A DNA stretch of 64,000 bases, taken from positions 1 to 64,000 of the forward strand of contig JACKHO010000008.1 in assembly GCA_020638955.1 (NCBI GenBank), written 5' to 3'. Of the stretch, positions 25,450 to 33,712 are shown piece by piece. Origin of the DNA: Planctomycetaceae bacterium (GTDB lineage Bacteria; Planctomycetota; Planctomycetia; Planctomycetales; Planctomycetaceae). The notes beneath the pieces were generated by a model. The model was not told where the DNA came from. It did not search any database and worked only from the letters and a program-made list of their open reading frames with translations. A program made the position numbers and the translations under genes. How positions within the stretch are numbered: the first letter of the stretch is position 1; every line of letters begins with the position of its first letter.

Positions 25450-27036
25450 ATGCCGCATTCTCAGGCCGAATTGGCCCGCGAACTACTTCAACATGAACAT
25501 TTGAGCATGTCAGCACCCTCCAAGCCCGACCGCTTCGAAACGGCCCGCCTCCAAAAGGCGGAAGCGATTATCGAATTGGGACACGACCCCTTCGGCCAGC
25601 GTTTCGACAACCACGAAAGCATTGCCGCAGTGCGTCCCCGCTGCCCGGAAGAGAGCGGCACTGATGGTGAGCAGGTCCGTGTCGCCGGACGCATTATGCT
25701 GCGGCGTAAGGCGGGCAAGCTGCGTTTTTACGACATCGCAGATGCCACCGGCAATATCCAACTCCTGTTCTCACGCGGTGACCTCGATGACGCGCAATGG
25801 CAGCTCATGAGTGCCCTCGATTTGGGGGACCTCATTGGAATTGATGGTTGCCTGCGCCGGACCGAGACCGGCGAAATTTCCATTTTCGTCAAGCAGCTTA
25901 CCGTTCTGTGTAAGTCGCTCGCCCAGCCGCCAGAAAAGCACCACGGCGTCACCGACATTGAAACACTGCTCAGGCACCGTGAACTCGACCTCATCTATAC
26001 GGAAGGTGTTCGTGACAAGCTGCTGCTGCGAAGCCAAATCCTCGACTCAGTTCGTCAGACACTCCGCGACCAGAAGTTCGTAGAAGTCGAAACCCCCGTG
26101 CTGCACGCGGTTGCTGGTGGAGCGGCGGCTCGTCCGTTTACTACGCATCACAACGCGCTCGACATCGACCTCTACCTCCGCATTGCGCTGGAACTTCATC
26201 TGAAGCGTCTGATGGTCGGTGGGATTGAGCGCGTTTACGAAATTGGTCGTGTGTTTCGGAACGAAGGGATTGACGCCACGCACAATCCCGAATTCACCAT
26301 GATCGAAATCTATCAGGCATACGGAAACTACGAATCCATGATGGACCTCACTGAGGCCATTGTGACGAATGCCGCACGACGAGTTCTCGGATCAAACGAC
26401 CAACCACTCGTACTCCCCTGGAAAGACACCACCATCGACTTCACTCCGCCTTGGCCACGGAGAAAGTACGCCGACCTGTTCGAAGAGCACGCCGGTTGCT
26501 CAATGACTGATTCAGCCGCTGTTCAGGCAAAGGCCCGTGAAGAAGCGCAGAAAGGGAACATCAAGCAGGAGTTCATCGCCCAGATGGATGCCGGCCATGT
26601 CCACCCGGATATCGTCGTCAGTGAAGTCTTTGAAGCCTGCGTGGAAGACGCACTGCAAGGTCCGGTATTTGTCATCGACTATCCGGCCTCCATTTGCCCG
26701 CTCACCAAACGCAAGCAGGATGATCCAAACATCGCGGAGCGGTTTGAGCTGTTCATTGATGGGATGGAGTTGGCTAATGCCTACACCGAATTGAACGACC
26801 CCAAGTTGCAGGAAGAACTCTTCCGCACGCAGCTCGCCGGACAGGACGAAGAAGACTCCATGGCCAAAATGGACCACGACTTCATTTCGGCCCTGAAAGT
26901 CGGCATGCCCCCCGCCGGTGGACTCGGCATTGGAATTGATCGCCTCGTCATGCTGCTGACCAACAGCCAGACAATCCGAGACATCATTTTCTTCCCGCTC
27001 CTGCGTCCTGAGGGACAACCCAAGCCAGCAAACTGA
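25450..27036 (+). CDS. lysS: Lysyl-tRNA synthetase, class II
   Basis: From the ATG at 25450 the protein is 528 residues. An N-terminal OB domain (VRVAGRIMLRRKAGKLRFYDI) binds the anticodon. The class II core has motif 2 with RVFRNEGIDATHNPEFTMIE and motif 3 with GGLGIGIDRLVMLLT. It charges tRNA-Lys with lysine in the cytoplasm. The start is uncertain: TTG 25423 has GGAGGA 16 bp away, ATG 25450 has a weak AGGGA, and ATG 25507 would give 509 residues, close to the family's normal length. It stands alone, with a hairpin 29 bp after its stop. Confidence 0.93.
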   Translation: MPHSQAELARELLQHEHLSMSAPSKPDRFETARLQKAEAIIELGHDPFGQRFDNHESIAAVRPRCPEESGTDGEQVRVAGRIMLRRKAGKLRFYDIADATGNIQLLFSRGDLDDAQWQLMSALDLGDLIGIDGCLRRTETGEISIFVKQLTVLCKSLAQPPEKHHGVTDIETLLRHRELDLIYTEGVRDKLLLRSQILDSVRQTLRDQKFVEVETPVLHAVAGGAAARPFTTHHNALDIDLYLRIALELHLKRLMVGGIERVYEIGRVFRNEGIDATHNPEFTMIEIYQAYGNYESMMDLTEAIVTNAARRVLGSNDQPLVLPWKDTTIDFTPPWPRRKYADLFEEHAGCSMTDSAAVQAKAREEAQKGNIKQEFIAQMDAGHVHPDIVVSEVFEACVEDALQGPVFVIDYPASICPLTKRKQDDPNIAERFELFIDGMELANAYTELNDPKLQEELFRTQLAGQDEEDSMAKMDHDFISALKVGMPPAGGLGIGIDRLVMLLTNSQTIRDIIFFPLLRPEGQPKPAN

Positions 27037-27064
27037 TTGAGTGTGCAGCTCATGGCGGAGCGTG

Positions 27065-27098
27065 AATTGGAAGCCACCAATAAGCGCGGCTTCCAATT
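27065..27098 (+). terminator. Hairpin after lysS, possible terminator or repeat
   Basis: AATTGGAAGCC (27065-27075) and GGCTTCCAATT (27088-27098) form an 11-bp perfect stem with a 12-nt loop. No T-run follows, so it may instead be the start of the repeat that fills the rest of the spacer. Confidence 0.4.
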
Positions 27099-27203
27099 GA
27101 ATCACCACGGAGCCACTGAGGACACTGAGAGTTTTGAGGTTCAGTGTCCTTGGGAGTTCTTCTCCGAGTGCTCTGTGCCTCCGCCTATTTCTTCCAATTG
27201 GAA
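27099..27203. repeat. CACGGAG/CTCCG-armed spacer repeat
   Basis: Imperfect inverted arms of the CACGGAGCCACTGAGGACACT and CTCTGTGCCTCCG type, a family common in intergenic DNA of many bacteria. The segment ends with another TTCCAATTGGAATT palindrome at about 27192-27205, which echoes the hairpin at 27065-27098. Confidence 0.5.
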
Positions 27204-27725
27204 TTACTCTGGCGGCTCCATTCCCTGTTCGTTGTAGAGCCGTTTCTTTTCGGCGGGATCTTCCAGGATGCAAATGGTCCCTTCCTGGTCGTCGTAGGCG
27301 TAGACCTGCCAGGGATAGAGTCCTTTCAGCTGGACACCAGCTTCCTTGAACATTCTGTTGAACTCGTCGAACGAGGGATTGCGGTCGTCAATTGCTTTCA
27401 GGATGTCGAGGTTGTGCTGGAAGTTCATCAGGTTGATCTTGGATGCAATTGGGATATAGGCCTGGAGAGGCCCAGTAATTGGATCGGTGATCTTCACTTT
27501 GTTTTCTGCCTCGATGAGCCCCGGGTTGTCAGCCAGGGCTTTGCGCTTGTCGACGAGTTTCCACTCCAATTGTGAAAACGTGGGCTGAGCTGGAGCGGCA
27601 GGTGCTGCTTCGGCCTGATTCTGGGCGGCCGGTTCTTCTTCGGCAGCAGGCTCTGGATCTCCAGGTATCCGCATGCAAGCAGAAAGGAACAGCAGTAAAA
27701 AACAGAGGAAATGCGGGAATCGCAT
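27204..27725 (-). CDS. Predicted lipoprotein, 173 aa
   Basis: The N-terminus (FLCFLLLFLSAC) ends in a lipobox LSAC at about residues 14-17, so the mature protein should be lipid-anchored. It is followed by a Pro/Ala/Glu/Gln-rich spacer, then a helical domain (SQLEWKLVDKRKALADNP) and a C-terminal part with a conserved YPWQVYAYDD segment. The family was not recognised. It is 42 bp downstream of the PQQ-propeller gene on the same strand and probably cotranscribed; both are predicted to lie outside the cytoplasm. Confidence 0.65.
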   Translation of the reverse strand: MRFPHFLCFLLLFLSACMRIPGDPEPAAEEEPAAQNQAEAAPAAPAQPTFSQLEWKLVDKRKALADNPGLIEAENKVKITDPITGPLQAYIPIASKINLMNFQHNLDILKAIDDRNPSFDEFNRMFKEAGVQLKGLYPWQVYAYDDQEGTICILEDPAEKKRLYNEQGMEPPE

Positions 27726-27767
27726 TTGGAATCTCCCGAGGGCTTGTTGGCTTTGTGCTGTGTGTTG

Positions 27768-29309
27768 TTACTTCAGGGCGTAGCAGAAAAGTTGGTCCTG
27801 ATCGCGCAGGAAGAGGCAGCTGTTGGCCACGACAGGATGTGGCCAGGCCGGTCGATCACTGCGGGGTGGTTCGAAGCGTCCCTGCTCTTCATACTTCGCT
27901 GGATTGGCAGCGAACATGGCGACGGGGCCGTTTTCGCTACGCAAAATGATGTGACCGTCAGCAAAGACTACGGCTCCTTTGCCGACGGAACGGCTCTGCC
28001 ATTTTGTTTCGCCGGTCTTGAGTTCAATGCAGCGCAGGATTTGCTCGTCGGTGCCGTAGATGTATCCGTCAATGAGGACCATGCCGCCATGATGGTTTTT
28101 CATTTCGTTAATGTGGTAGACCTCCTTGGCCGAGACATTCCCACGAGTACCACTGACTTCGACGAGTGTTCCTCCGGTTCCGTATCCCGAAGCAGCAAAG
28201 ACGAAGTTGCCGCTGGCGAGTGGTGACGAACAGTTGGCAGTGCCGTTGGCAGGCGACTGAATTCCCCACAGCGCTTTCCCGGTGGCGGCATCAACGCCGA
28301 CAACAGCCGTGTGCACGAAATTCACATACTGCCGCGCACCACCAATGTCGGCAGCAATAATGGAAGAATAGGCCGCTTTGGGATTTCCCGGAACGTTCGA
28401 TTTCCACAGTTCCCGGCCGGACATTTTGTCGACAGCCACCATGGTGGCGTTACGACCACCGGGGGTGAAGACGGCCTTGTTTCCGTCAATGAGCACCGAC
28501 TCACTAATGCCCCAAACAATGTTGTCGGCTCCGTACTGCCGCAGGATATTGCCGCTCCAAAGCATTTCTCCATCGTTGCGACTGAGACAGGCCAAGTCAC
28601 CATTGCCACCGAGCACATACAGGCGGTCGCCGTCGATAGTGGGGGTACTGCGCGGGCCGTTCCCCTGACTTTCCCGATACGCGTTGCCCGTTTGCGTGGC
28701 CCATAGTTCTTTGCCGGTGGCCAGGTCGAGGCAAATTGTCATTTCCTGGTTGCCACGGTTCCCCATAGTGTAGAGCTTGCCGTCATCGGAAATGGAGACG
28801 GAGGAGTAGCCTTCCCCAAGCCCGGTAGCTGTCCAGTTCAGTGCGGGACCGCCTGCGGGCCATTCGGTTATCAATCCTGTTTCGGGAGAAATGTTATCGC
28901 GGTTGGGGCCTCCAAACTGTGTCCAGCCTGAGCCTGATATTGTCTCGCTGGCTGGTGGCGTACCAGTCGCTGGGGAACTGGGCACGGGCTTGGGTGATGG
29001 CGTTGTGGGTGTGCCAGTGCGTGCCTTGATCTGCGTAATACTGCCGCTCGACGATGTAATCAAGCTGACCCGTTGCCCCACTTCGAGGCGACCAAATCCG
29101 CCGGGTTTCCCATCAATGGTAATGCGAGCACTGGACGGAACTTGAAACTCCTGCTGCTTGTTTGACGTCGTCTCGACAGTGATTTTTCCAGACTGAGCCA
29201 CCTTCACAATGGTTCCGCTAATGAGTGCGGCATTGGCATTTAAGGGCAGCAAGCTCAGCATCGCGGCCGCGAGTAAGAAGCGATGAAGTCCCCAACTGGT
29301 CATGGTCAT
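27768..29309 (-). CDS. Exported PQQ-type beta-propeller protein
   Basis: 513 residues. A signal peptide is visible at about 1-27 (FLLAAAMLSLLPLNANA). Next is a small SH3-like domain, about 28-97 (SGTIVKVAQSGKITVETTS), similar to DUF5666-type modules, then a Pro/Ser/Thr linker, and from about 130 a PQQ-like propeller starting WTQFGGPNRDNISPETGL with repeats such as LDLATGKELWATQTG and DKMSGRELWKSNV. These propellers are common in planctomycetes; the GGPNRDN opening is typical. Cofactor binding is not proved. It precedes the lipoprotein gene and follows the 1042-residue gene by 28 bp, so the three look like one operon. Confidence 0.85.
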   Translation of the reverse strand: MTMTSWGLHRFLLAAAMLSLLPLNANAALISGTIVKVAQSGKITVETTSNKQQEFQVPSSARITIDGKPGGFGRLEVGQRVSLITSSSGSITQIKARTGTPTTPSPKPVPSSPATGTPPASETISGSGWTQFGGPNRDNISPETGLITEWPAGGPALNWTATGLGEGYSSVSISDDGKLYTMGNRGNQEMTICLDLATGKELWATQTGNAYRESQGNGPRSTPTIDGDRLYVLGGNGDLACLSRNDGEMLWSGNILRQYGADNIVWGISESVLIDGNKAVFTPGGRNATMVAVDKMSGRELWKSNVPGNPKAAYSSIIAADIGGARQYVNFVHTAVVGVDAATGKALWGIQSPANGTANCSSPLASGNFVFAASGYGTGGTLVEVSGTRGNVSAKEVYHINEMKNHHGGMVLIDGYIYGTDEQILRCIELKTGETKWQSRSVGKGAVVFADGHIILRSENGPVAMFAANPAKYEEQGRFEPPRSDRPAWPHPVVANSCLFLRDQDQLFCYALK

Positions 29310-29337
29310 TCTCCGTATTTACACGCGTTCGTGTCGT

Positions 29338-32300
29338 TCAATTCTCTGGCCGATAGACGGTGGAGGGAACTCTCGTCGCCGACTCCGAACCAATTTGTGG
29401 TGGAACTGAGGAATCATTCCCCGATCGTGGCGGACGAATAATGGACGATCCTCCCGTTCGGTGCCGGGGGATGGGCGGCTGGCGACGTCGCAATCGTGAG
29501 TCGACAAATGTGGCAATCCCTGCGAGGCCCAGGCCAATCAGGGCGGGCTGGAGCAGAAGCTGAATTGCTTCGAGATACCACATGCTCACCACCGACATGC
29601 AAAATGCCAGAGCAACCAGGGTCAACACATTTCGTGTATTGTGAAAACGCCAGAACAGGAATCCCAGCAACAATGATGTTCCCGCGCCAACGAAAAGAAT
29701 CATCGACTGGCTCATTGAGCGAATTGTCACCTCGGGCAATGGCCCGAACGCACGAAATGCATAGAAGTAAGACGGCTGCTGCCCGGCACCGTTCTCGCCG
29801 GAGTTTGACTGCGACTGACGGTAGTCACTGGTGAGCCGTCGCTGCCAAATGAGGCCGGTTCGTTTCCAGGTGAACTGCGGGAACAGTGCATCCGGGTACG
29901 AGAAGAGATGTTGCCCCAGCGGCAACTGTAATTCCCACGTCATTTCATTAATCCAGACCGACTTGGGAAACGTGGGGAATTCAATGCGTTGCGAGCGCGT
30001 CAGGCCGAATGGATGTGGAGTCCGATCCAAATATGTCAGCTGGAGAACGGCGCTTTCGAGTGAGTTCTCTCCGAGTGAAATTCGAAGATTGGGGCGTTCG
30101 CCAGACTCGAATGAAACCTGGCTGGCGGGCAAAACATGACCATTCAAGCGGAGGTCGTGCACCTGGTCGCGGCCATAACCTTCGGGAAGCTGGAGAACAA
30201 CGTAAGCGGGCGGCGAAAGGATTTCGTAAATCGCCGTCGTTTCGGACAATCCGTTCGCCGCGAACTGCGTACGAATGACCGCACGGTTCACCACATATTG
30301 CTGCGAAACTTGACCGAGATCGGGACTGATGGAGACCGGAATCGAAGCCGATTGTGCGTCTTTGGCGACCCACAGCGCACCGCTCGGTGACGTAAGAACG
30401 GCTCCCCATTCGCTCCCGTCTTCGACCTGCACCTGATCGATGGGAGTAACGTGGCATTGCAGTTCGCTGTACTCGACATCGGCCAATGTAAATACAGGGA
30501 TATTGAGAGCCATTGCTTCGGCGGTCGACACCGCAGGCAATGGCAGGCGATACTGGATTTCCAATGGAATACCGCCAATGGTCGCCTCAGGAAGTGGCAC
30601 GCGAATACCGTTGGGAGATTCGGCAGCAGGCAGCCGTTTGCCCCGATAGCGGACGTGGGCCACCTCGGTAATTCCGAACGCGGGAACTTGCGATTTGAGT
30701 TCTGGTGGTACGAGCAACTCCACCGCACTTAACCGGCCATAGCGTACGTTAAGGACTGTGTACTGCGTGATGCGAAGCGCCTGTTCATCGACAGCTTCAA
30801 TATCTGCAGTGGCATGGGCCGACAATTCTCTCTCATGAAGTTCTGCAGCAAGCGGAACGGGATCGGAGAGATTCCGCAAACGAAATACCGCCGTCTGGTT
30901 GGCTGGACCGTCCAGAGTAGGGAGGGCTTCCAGTTGAGAGTTTTCCCGGTCCACGGTTAGTTCGATTTCATCTGCGGCGCGGAACGACACCAGCGGTGTC
31001 AGCAAATAGGTGCCCTTCGGTGCGGGAAGTTGAATCGCCCAATTCGCTGAGGCCTCGATACTGTTGGGCGCGATTGCTCGACCGCGGAGCACCACACGTT
31101 TTGTTTGCGGCACTTTCCAACTGACAAGGAGACGGTCGGCACCTGCTTCCGGCGTGGAAAGCGTAGCCCCCGCAGCGTCGATGAGAGCAAAATCCTGCCA
31201 GTCGTATTCCTGTTCGGGGAGTTGGATTTCGAGTTGCCGTAAAGCACCCGACTCGACATTGATGTCAAACGTGAATTCCAGGTGCGTTTCGCTCCGATCA
31301 ACATACACGTCGTACGTCGGCTTAACAGTTGTAGCAAGCACAACGGGCATCGAGAGAAGTTGCAGGCGAAACGGCTGCCGTGTGTAATCGAATTGCAATT
31401 TCGGGCGTCCGCTGTTTGAGTCGTTTGCCACGGCCGTTCGACCAACGAACTGCGAGGCGTCGAGGTCGGCCACCAACTGCAGGTCATTGGGGAGTTCGAC
31501 ATCAATGAGGCCCGTCTGCTGACCACTAAATTCAATGTCGAGTCCATCAATTTGCAACGAGGAATCGCCGGGTGTGGTCTCACCTTCCAAAATCCAGCGA
31601 AGCCGTGTTTTGTTGGACTGCCCGAGGGCAAGATGCACAATGAGCCATCCCGGGCGTGTTTTATCGACAAGCCAATTCTTTACATGCAGTCCGGTGAGCT
31701 CACTAACCGTCAGCTTCGACGGAGCCTTCACTCGAATCTCCGAGACACGTCCCGAATCGAAAGCTAATTCCTGGTCGACAATGGCCGAGACAGAACCAGT
31801 GCCGGGGGTAACCGTCCAGTTACTGGTGACACGCTGTACGTCACCGCTGACGGTGACGGTGGGAAACCACGACAAATCCAACCGCCCCCCCATGGCTGTC
31901 GTGCCGGCAACACTGGCGTGAATGGACGTGGTCCCATCTTCGTCCACTTGGTCGAGAATGGTTGTGGTCTCTTTGGGAACACTGATTTCGAGCGGCGTCT
32001 GAGGAATACGCAGCTTCACATTTGATTCAAGTTGCGAGGGAAGTCGCGGCAGCGAAAGCAGGATTTGTCCGCCACCTGAAACACGCTTTACTGGGACCCA
32101 AATGTGAAAGACGAGTTGATGATCTCCAATGCCGCGCAGTTTCCAGCGCATGCCATCGTCATTCTTACTGGATGTCTCGGGGGCCATCTCGCCCGGTCCG
32201 GCGTACTCCCGACGCCAAACGTGGGCCTGCCCCATGCGCAAATCAACGGTGTGCCAGCCTTCTCCCCAGTTGACGGTAATGTCGATTGACACCTTCAGCA

Positions 32301-32466
32301 CAGCACGATCGCGCAGGACTTCGCCTTCGATTTCGACCCGCGTCAGGTGATACTCCGGCACTTCGGATGTCGGGGAAGGAGCAGGGGATGGAGTCGTACC
32401 CTGAGCCGACAGCATGCTGGTGAAACTCAGCAGCAAGAACAGGGCTACGGCCGTCCGCGTGAGCAT
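29338..32466 (-). CDS. Large exported membrane-anchored protein, 1042 aa
   Basis: Start at ATG 32466, which has AAGGA 5 bp upstream; upstream in-frame starts at 32499 and 32544 are less likely. A signal peptide (about 1-22, ending SMLSAQG) leads into some 900 residues of beta-strand-rich, Ig-like sequence with no enzyme motif. Two or three membrane helices lie near the C-terminus (about 935-1000), followed by a basic, Pro-rich cytoplasmic tail. The protein therefore projects outside the membrane. It is the first gene of the operon leading to the PQQ propeller and the lipoprotein. The family was not recognised. Confidence 0.65.
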   Translation of the reverse strand: MLTRTAVALFLLLSFTSMLSAQGTTPSPAPSPTSEVPEYHLTRVEIEGEVLRDRAVLKVSIDITVNWGEGWHTVDLRMGQAHVWRREYAGPGEMAPETSSKNDDGMRWKLRGIGDHQLVFHIWVPVKRVSGGGQILLSLPRLPSQLESNVKLRIPQTPLEISVPKETTTILDQVDEDGTTSIHASVAGTTAMGGRLDLSWFPTVTVSGDVQRVTSNWTVTPGTGSVSAIVDQELAFDSGRVSEIRVKAPSKLTVSELTGLHVKNWLVDKTRPGWLIVHLALGQSNKTRLRWILEGETTPGDSSLQIDGLDIEFSGQQTGLIDVELPNDLQLVADLDASQFVGRTAVANDSNSGRPKLQFDYTRQPFRLQLLSMPVVLATTVKPTYDVYVDRSETHLEFTFDINVESGALRQLEIQLPEQEYDWQDFALIDAAGATLSTPEAGADRLLVSWKVPQTKRVVLRGRAIAPNSIEASANWAIQLPAPKGTYLLTPLVSFRAADEIELTVDRENSQLEALPTLDGPANQTAVFRLRNLSDPVPLAAELHERELSAHATADIEAVDEQALRITQYTVLNVRYGRLSAVELLVPPELKSQVPAFGITEVAHVRYRGKRLPAAESPNGIRVPLPEATIGGIPLEIQYRLPLPAVSTAEAMALNIPVFTLADVEYSELQCHVTPIDQVQVEDGSEWGAVLTSPSGALWVAKDAQSASIPVSISPDLGQVSQQYVVNRAVIRTQFAANGLSETTAIYEILSPPAYVVLQLPEGYGRDQVHDLRLNGHVLPASQVSFESGERPNLRISLGENSLESAVLQLTYLDRTPHPFGLTRSQRIEFPTFPKSVWINEMTWELQLPLGQHLFSYPDALFPQFTWKRTGLIWQRRLTSDYRQSQSNSGENGAGQQPSYFYAFRAFGPLPEVTIRSMSQSMILFVGAGTSLLLGFLFWRFHNTRNVLTLVALAFCMSVVSMWYLEAIQLLLQPALIGLGLAGIATFVDSRLRRRQPPIPRHRTGGSSIIRPPRSGNDSSVPPQIGSESATRVPSTVYRPEN

Positions 32467-32739
32467 GTGCGTCCTTGTTTCTCCTGTAGGGGATGCCATT
32501 TGCGCTCTGGGGGAAAGTCTATCGTGTCCACTCCGAGTTTTCATCGTTGATTTCGCGTACTGGCGAAACGAATTGTTGGTAAAGCCAGAAATTCCCGTTG
32601 GTGAAGTGGGCGTGTGGCGGTGGTTGAAGTGGCACCAGAGTCATTTTGATTTGACCCGCAAAGGTTAAGACCGTAGCTTTACCATCCCTCGTTCAAAGTT
32701 CGGCTGTTGAAGAATCCTCCAGGATTCTTGGCGGCATGC

Positions 32740-32813
32740 GGGGCCGTAGCTCAGTTGGTTAGAGCAGGCGACTCATAATCGCTTGGTCGCGGGTTCGAGT
32801 CCTGCCGGCCCTA
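32740..32813 (+). tRNA. tRNA with CAT anticodon, probably tRNA-Ile2 (lysidine type)
   Basis: A 74-nt cloverleaf: acceptor GGGGCCG/CGGCCCT plus discriminator A, D-arm GCTC/GAGC, anticodon stem GGCGA/TCGCT with loop CTCATAA, variable TGGTC, T-arm GCGGG/CCTGC with TTCGAGT. The anticodon is CAT. The arm from the D-stem to the variable loop is, from memory, the same as in the E. coli Ile2 tRNA whose C34 is changed to lysidine by TilS, and unlike elongator or initiator tRNA-Met. CCA is not encoded. It stands alone, just before the esterase gene. Confidence 0.9.
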
Positions 32814-32934
32814 TTTTCTCCCCATGTGGGTTTTCCGTCATTTCTCGTACGACCATCGACGGAACTGGTCGCCCACTGGTTTCGTTCACTCGTCGCGTTT
32901 CGGCCAGACGCACAACGGCTGACTGGTGTGGAAA

Positions 32935-33675
32935 ATGGCTGGGTTAACGCAGCGCGAAATCGGAAAACTGCAGTGCTTCGAGTACTCTCCCGAGCAGCCA
33001 CCCAAACTTCTCGTCATTCTGTGCCACGGATTTGGTGCCCCCGGAGAAGATTTGGTTCCGCTCGGGGGCTACTTGCTGCGGGAGTACCCGCAGTTGCGTG
33101 GCGCCGTGCAGTTCGTGTTCCCTGCGGCACCGCTTGATTTGGCTCCGGCCGGAATGCCGGGTGGGCGGGCCTGGTGGATGCTGGACATGCTCAAGCTGCA
33201 ACGAGCCATTGAGCTCGGTGAATTCCGTGACTTGCGCCGGGAAATTCCAGCGGGACTGTCCGATGCACGCGAAATGCTGCTGGAGACTATTCGTGTTCTG
33301 CTTAATGAAACTGGGCTCGACTGGAGCCAGGTTGTGCTTGGCGGATTCTCCCAAGGTTCCATGCTGGCCACGGAAGTCGCCTTGCATGCCCCCGAGCAAC
33401 CAGCGGGGCTAATTGTCTGGTCGGGAACACTTCTGGCCGAAGAGCAGTGGCGGGAACTCATGCCGCAGCGGAGTGGAATGTCCGTATTCCAGAGCCATGG
33501 CACAGTCGACAGCATTCTGCCGTTCCAGGCCGCAGAATGGCTGCGAGACCTGTTTGTCGAGAGTGGATGCAGTACCGAATTCGTGAAATTCCACGATGGC
33601 CACACCATTCCAGCAGAAGCACTTGCCGGTGCTGCCAATGTCGTCGCCGGTGCCCTCGAGAACTCCCCAGGGTAA
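32935..33675 (+). CDS. Carboxylesterase/phospholipase-type alpha/beta hydrolase
   Basis: 246 residues from the ATG at 32935; a GTG at 32926 is possible. The fold is the phospholipase/carboxylesterase family (Abhydrolase_2): ILCHGFGAPGED early (oxyanion region), the nucleophile elbow GFSQGS at about 138-143, a likely Asp in SHGTVDSILPF, and the His in FHDGHTIP. The catalytic triad is therefore intact. These cytoplasmic enzymes hydrolyse short-chain carboxylic or thioesters; the exact substrate is unknown. There is no signal peptide. It is convergent with the gene at 33713 and follows the tRNA. Confidence 0.8.
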   Translation: MAGLTQREIGKLQCFEYSPEQPPKLLVILCHGFGAPGEDLVPLGGYLLREYPQLRGAVQFVFPAAPLDLAPAGMPGGRAWWMLDMLKLQRAIELGEFRDLRREIPAGLSDAREMLLETIRVLLNETGLDWSQVVLGGFSQGSMLATEVALHAPEQPAGLIVWSGTLLAEEQWRELMPQRSGMSVFQSHGTVDSILPFQAAEWLRDLFVESGCSTEFVKFHDGHTIPAEALAGAANVVAGALENSPG

Positions 33676-33712
33676 GCTGATCGATTCTCACCCCTCATCC
33701 GCTCTCGAAAAT

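Noticed and set aside
32740..32813. Initiator or elongator tRNA-Met
   Set aside because: The anticodon stem lacks the three G-C pairs of an initiator, and the arms fit Ile2 better than elongator Met.
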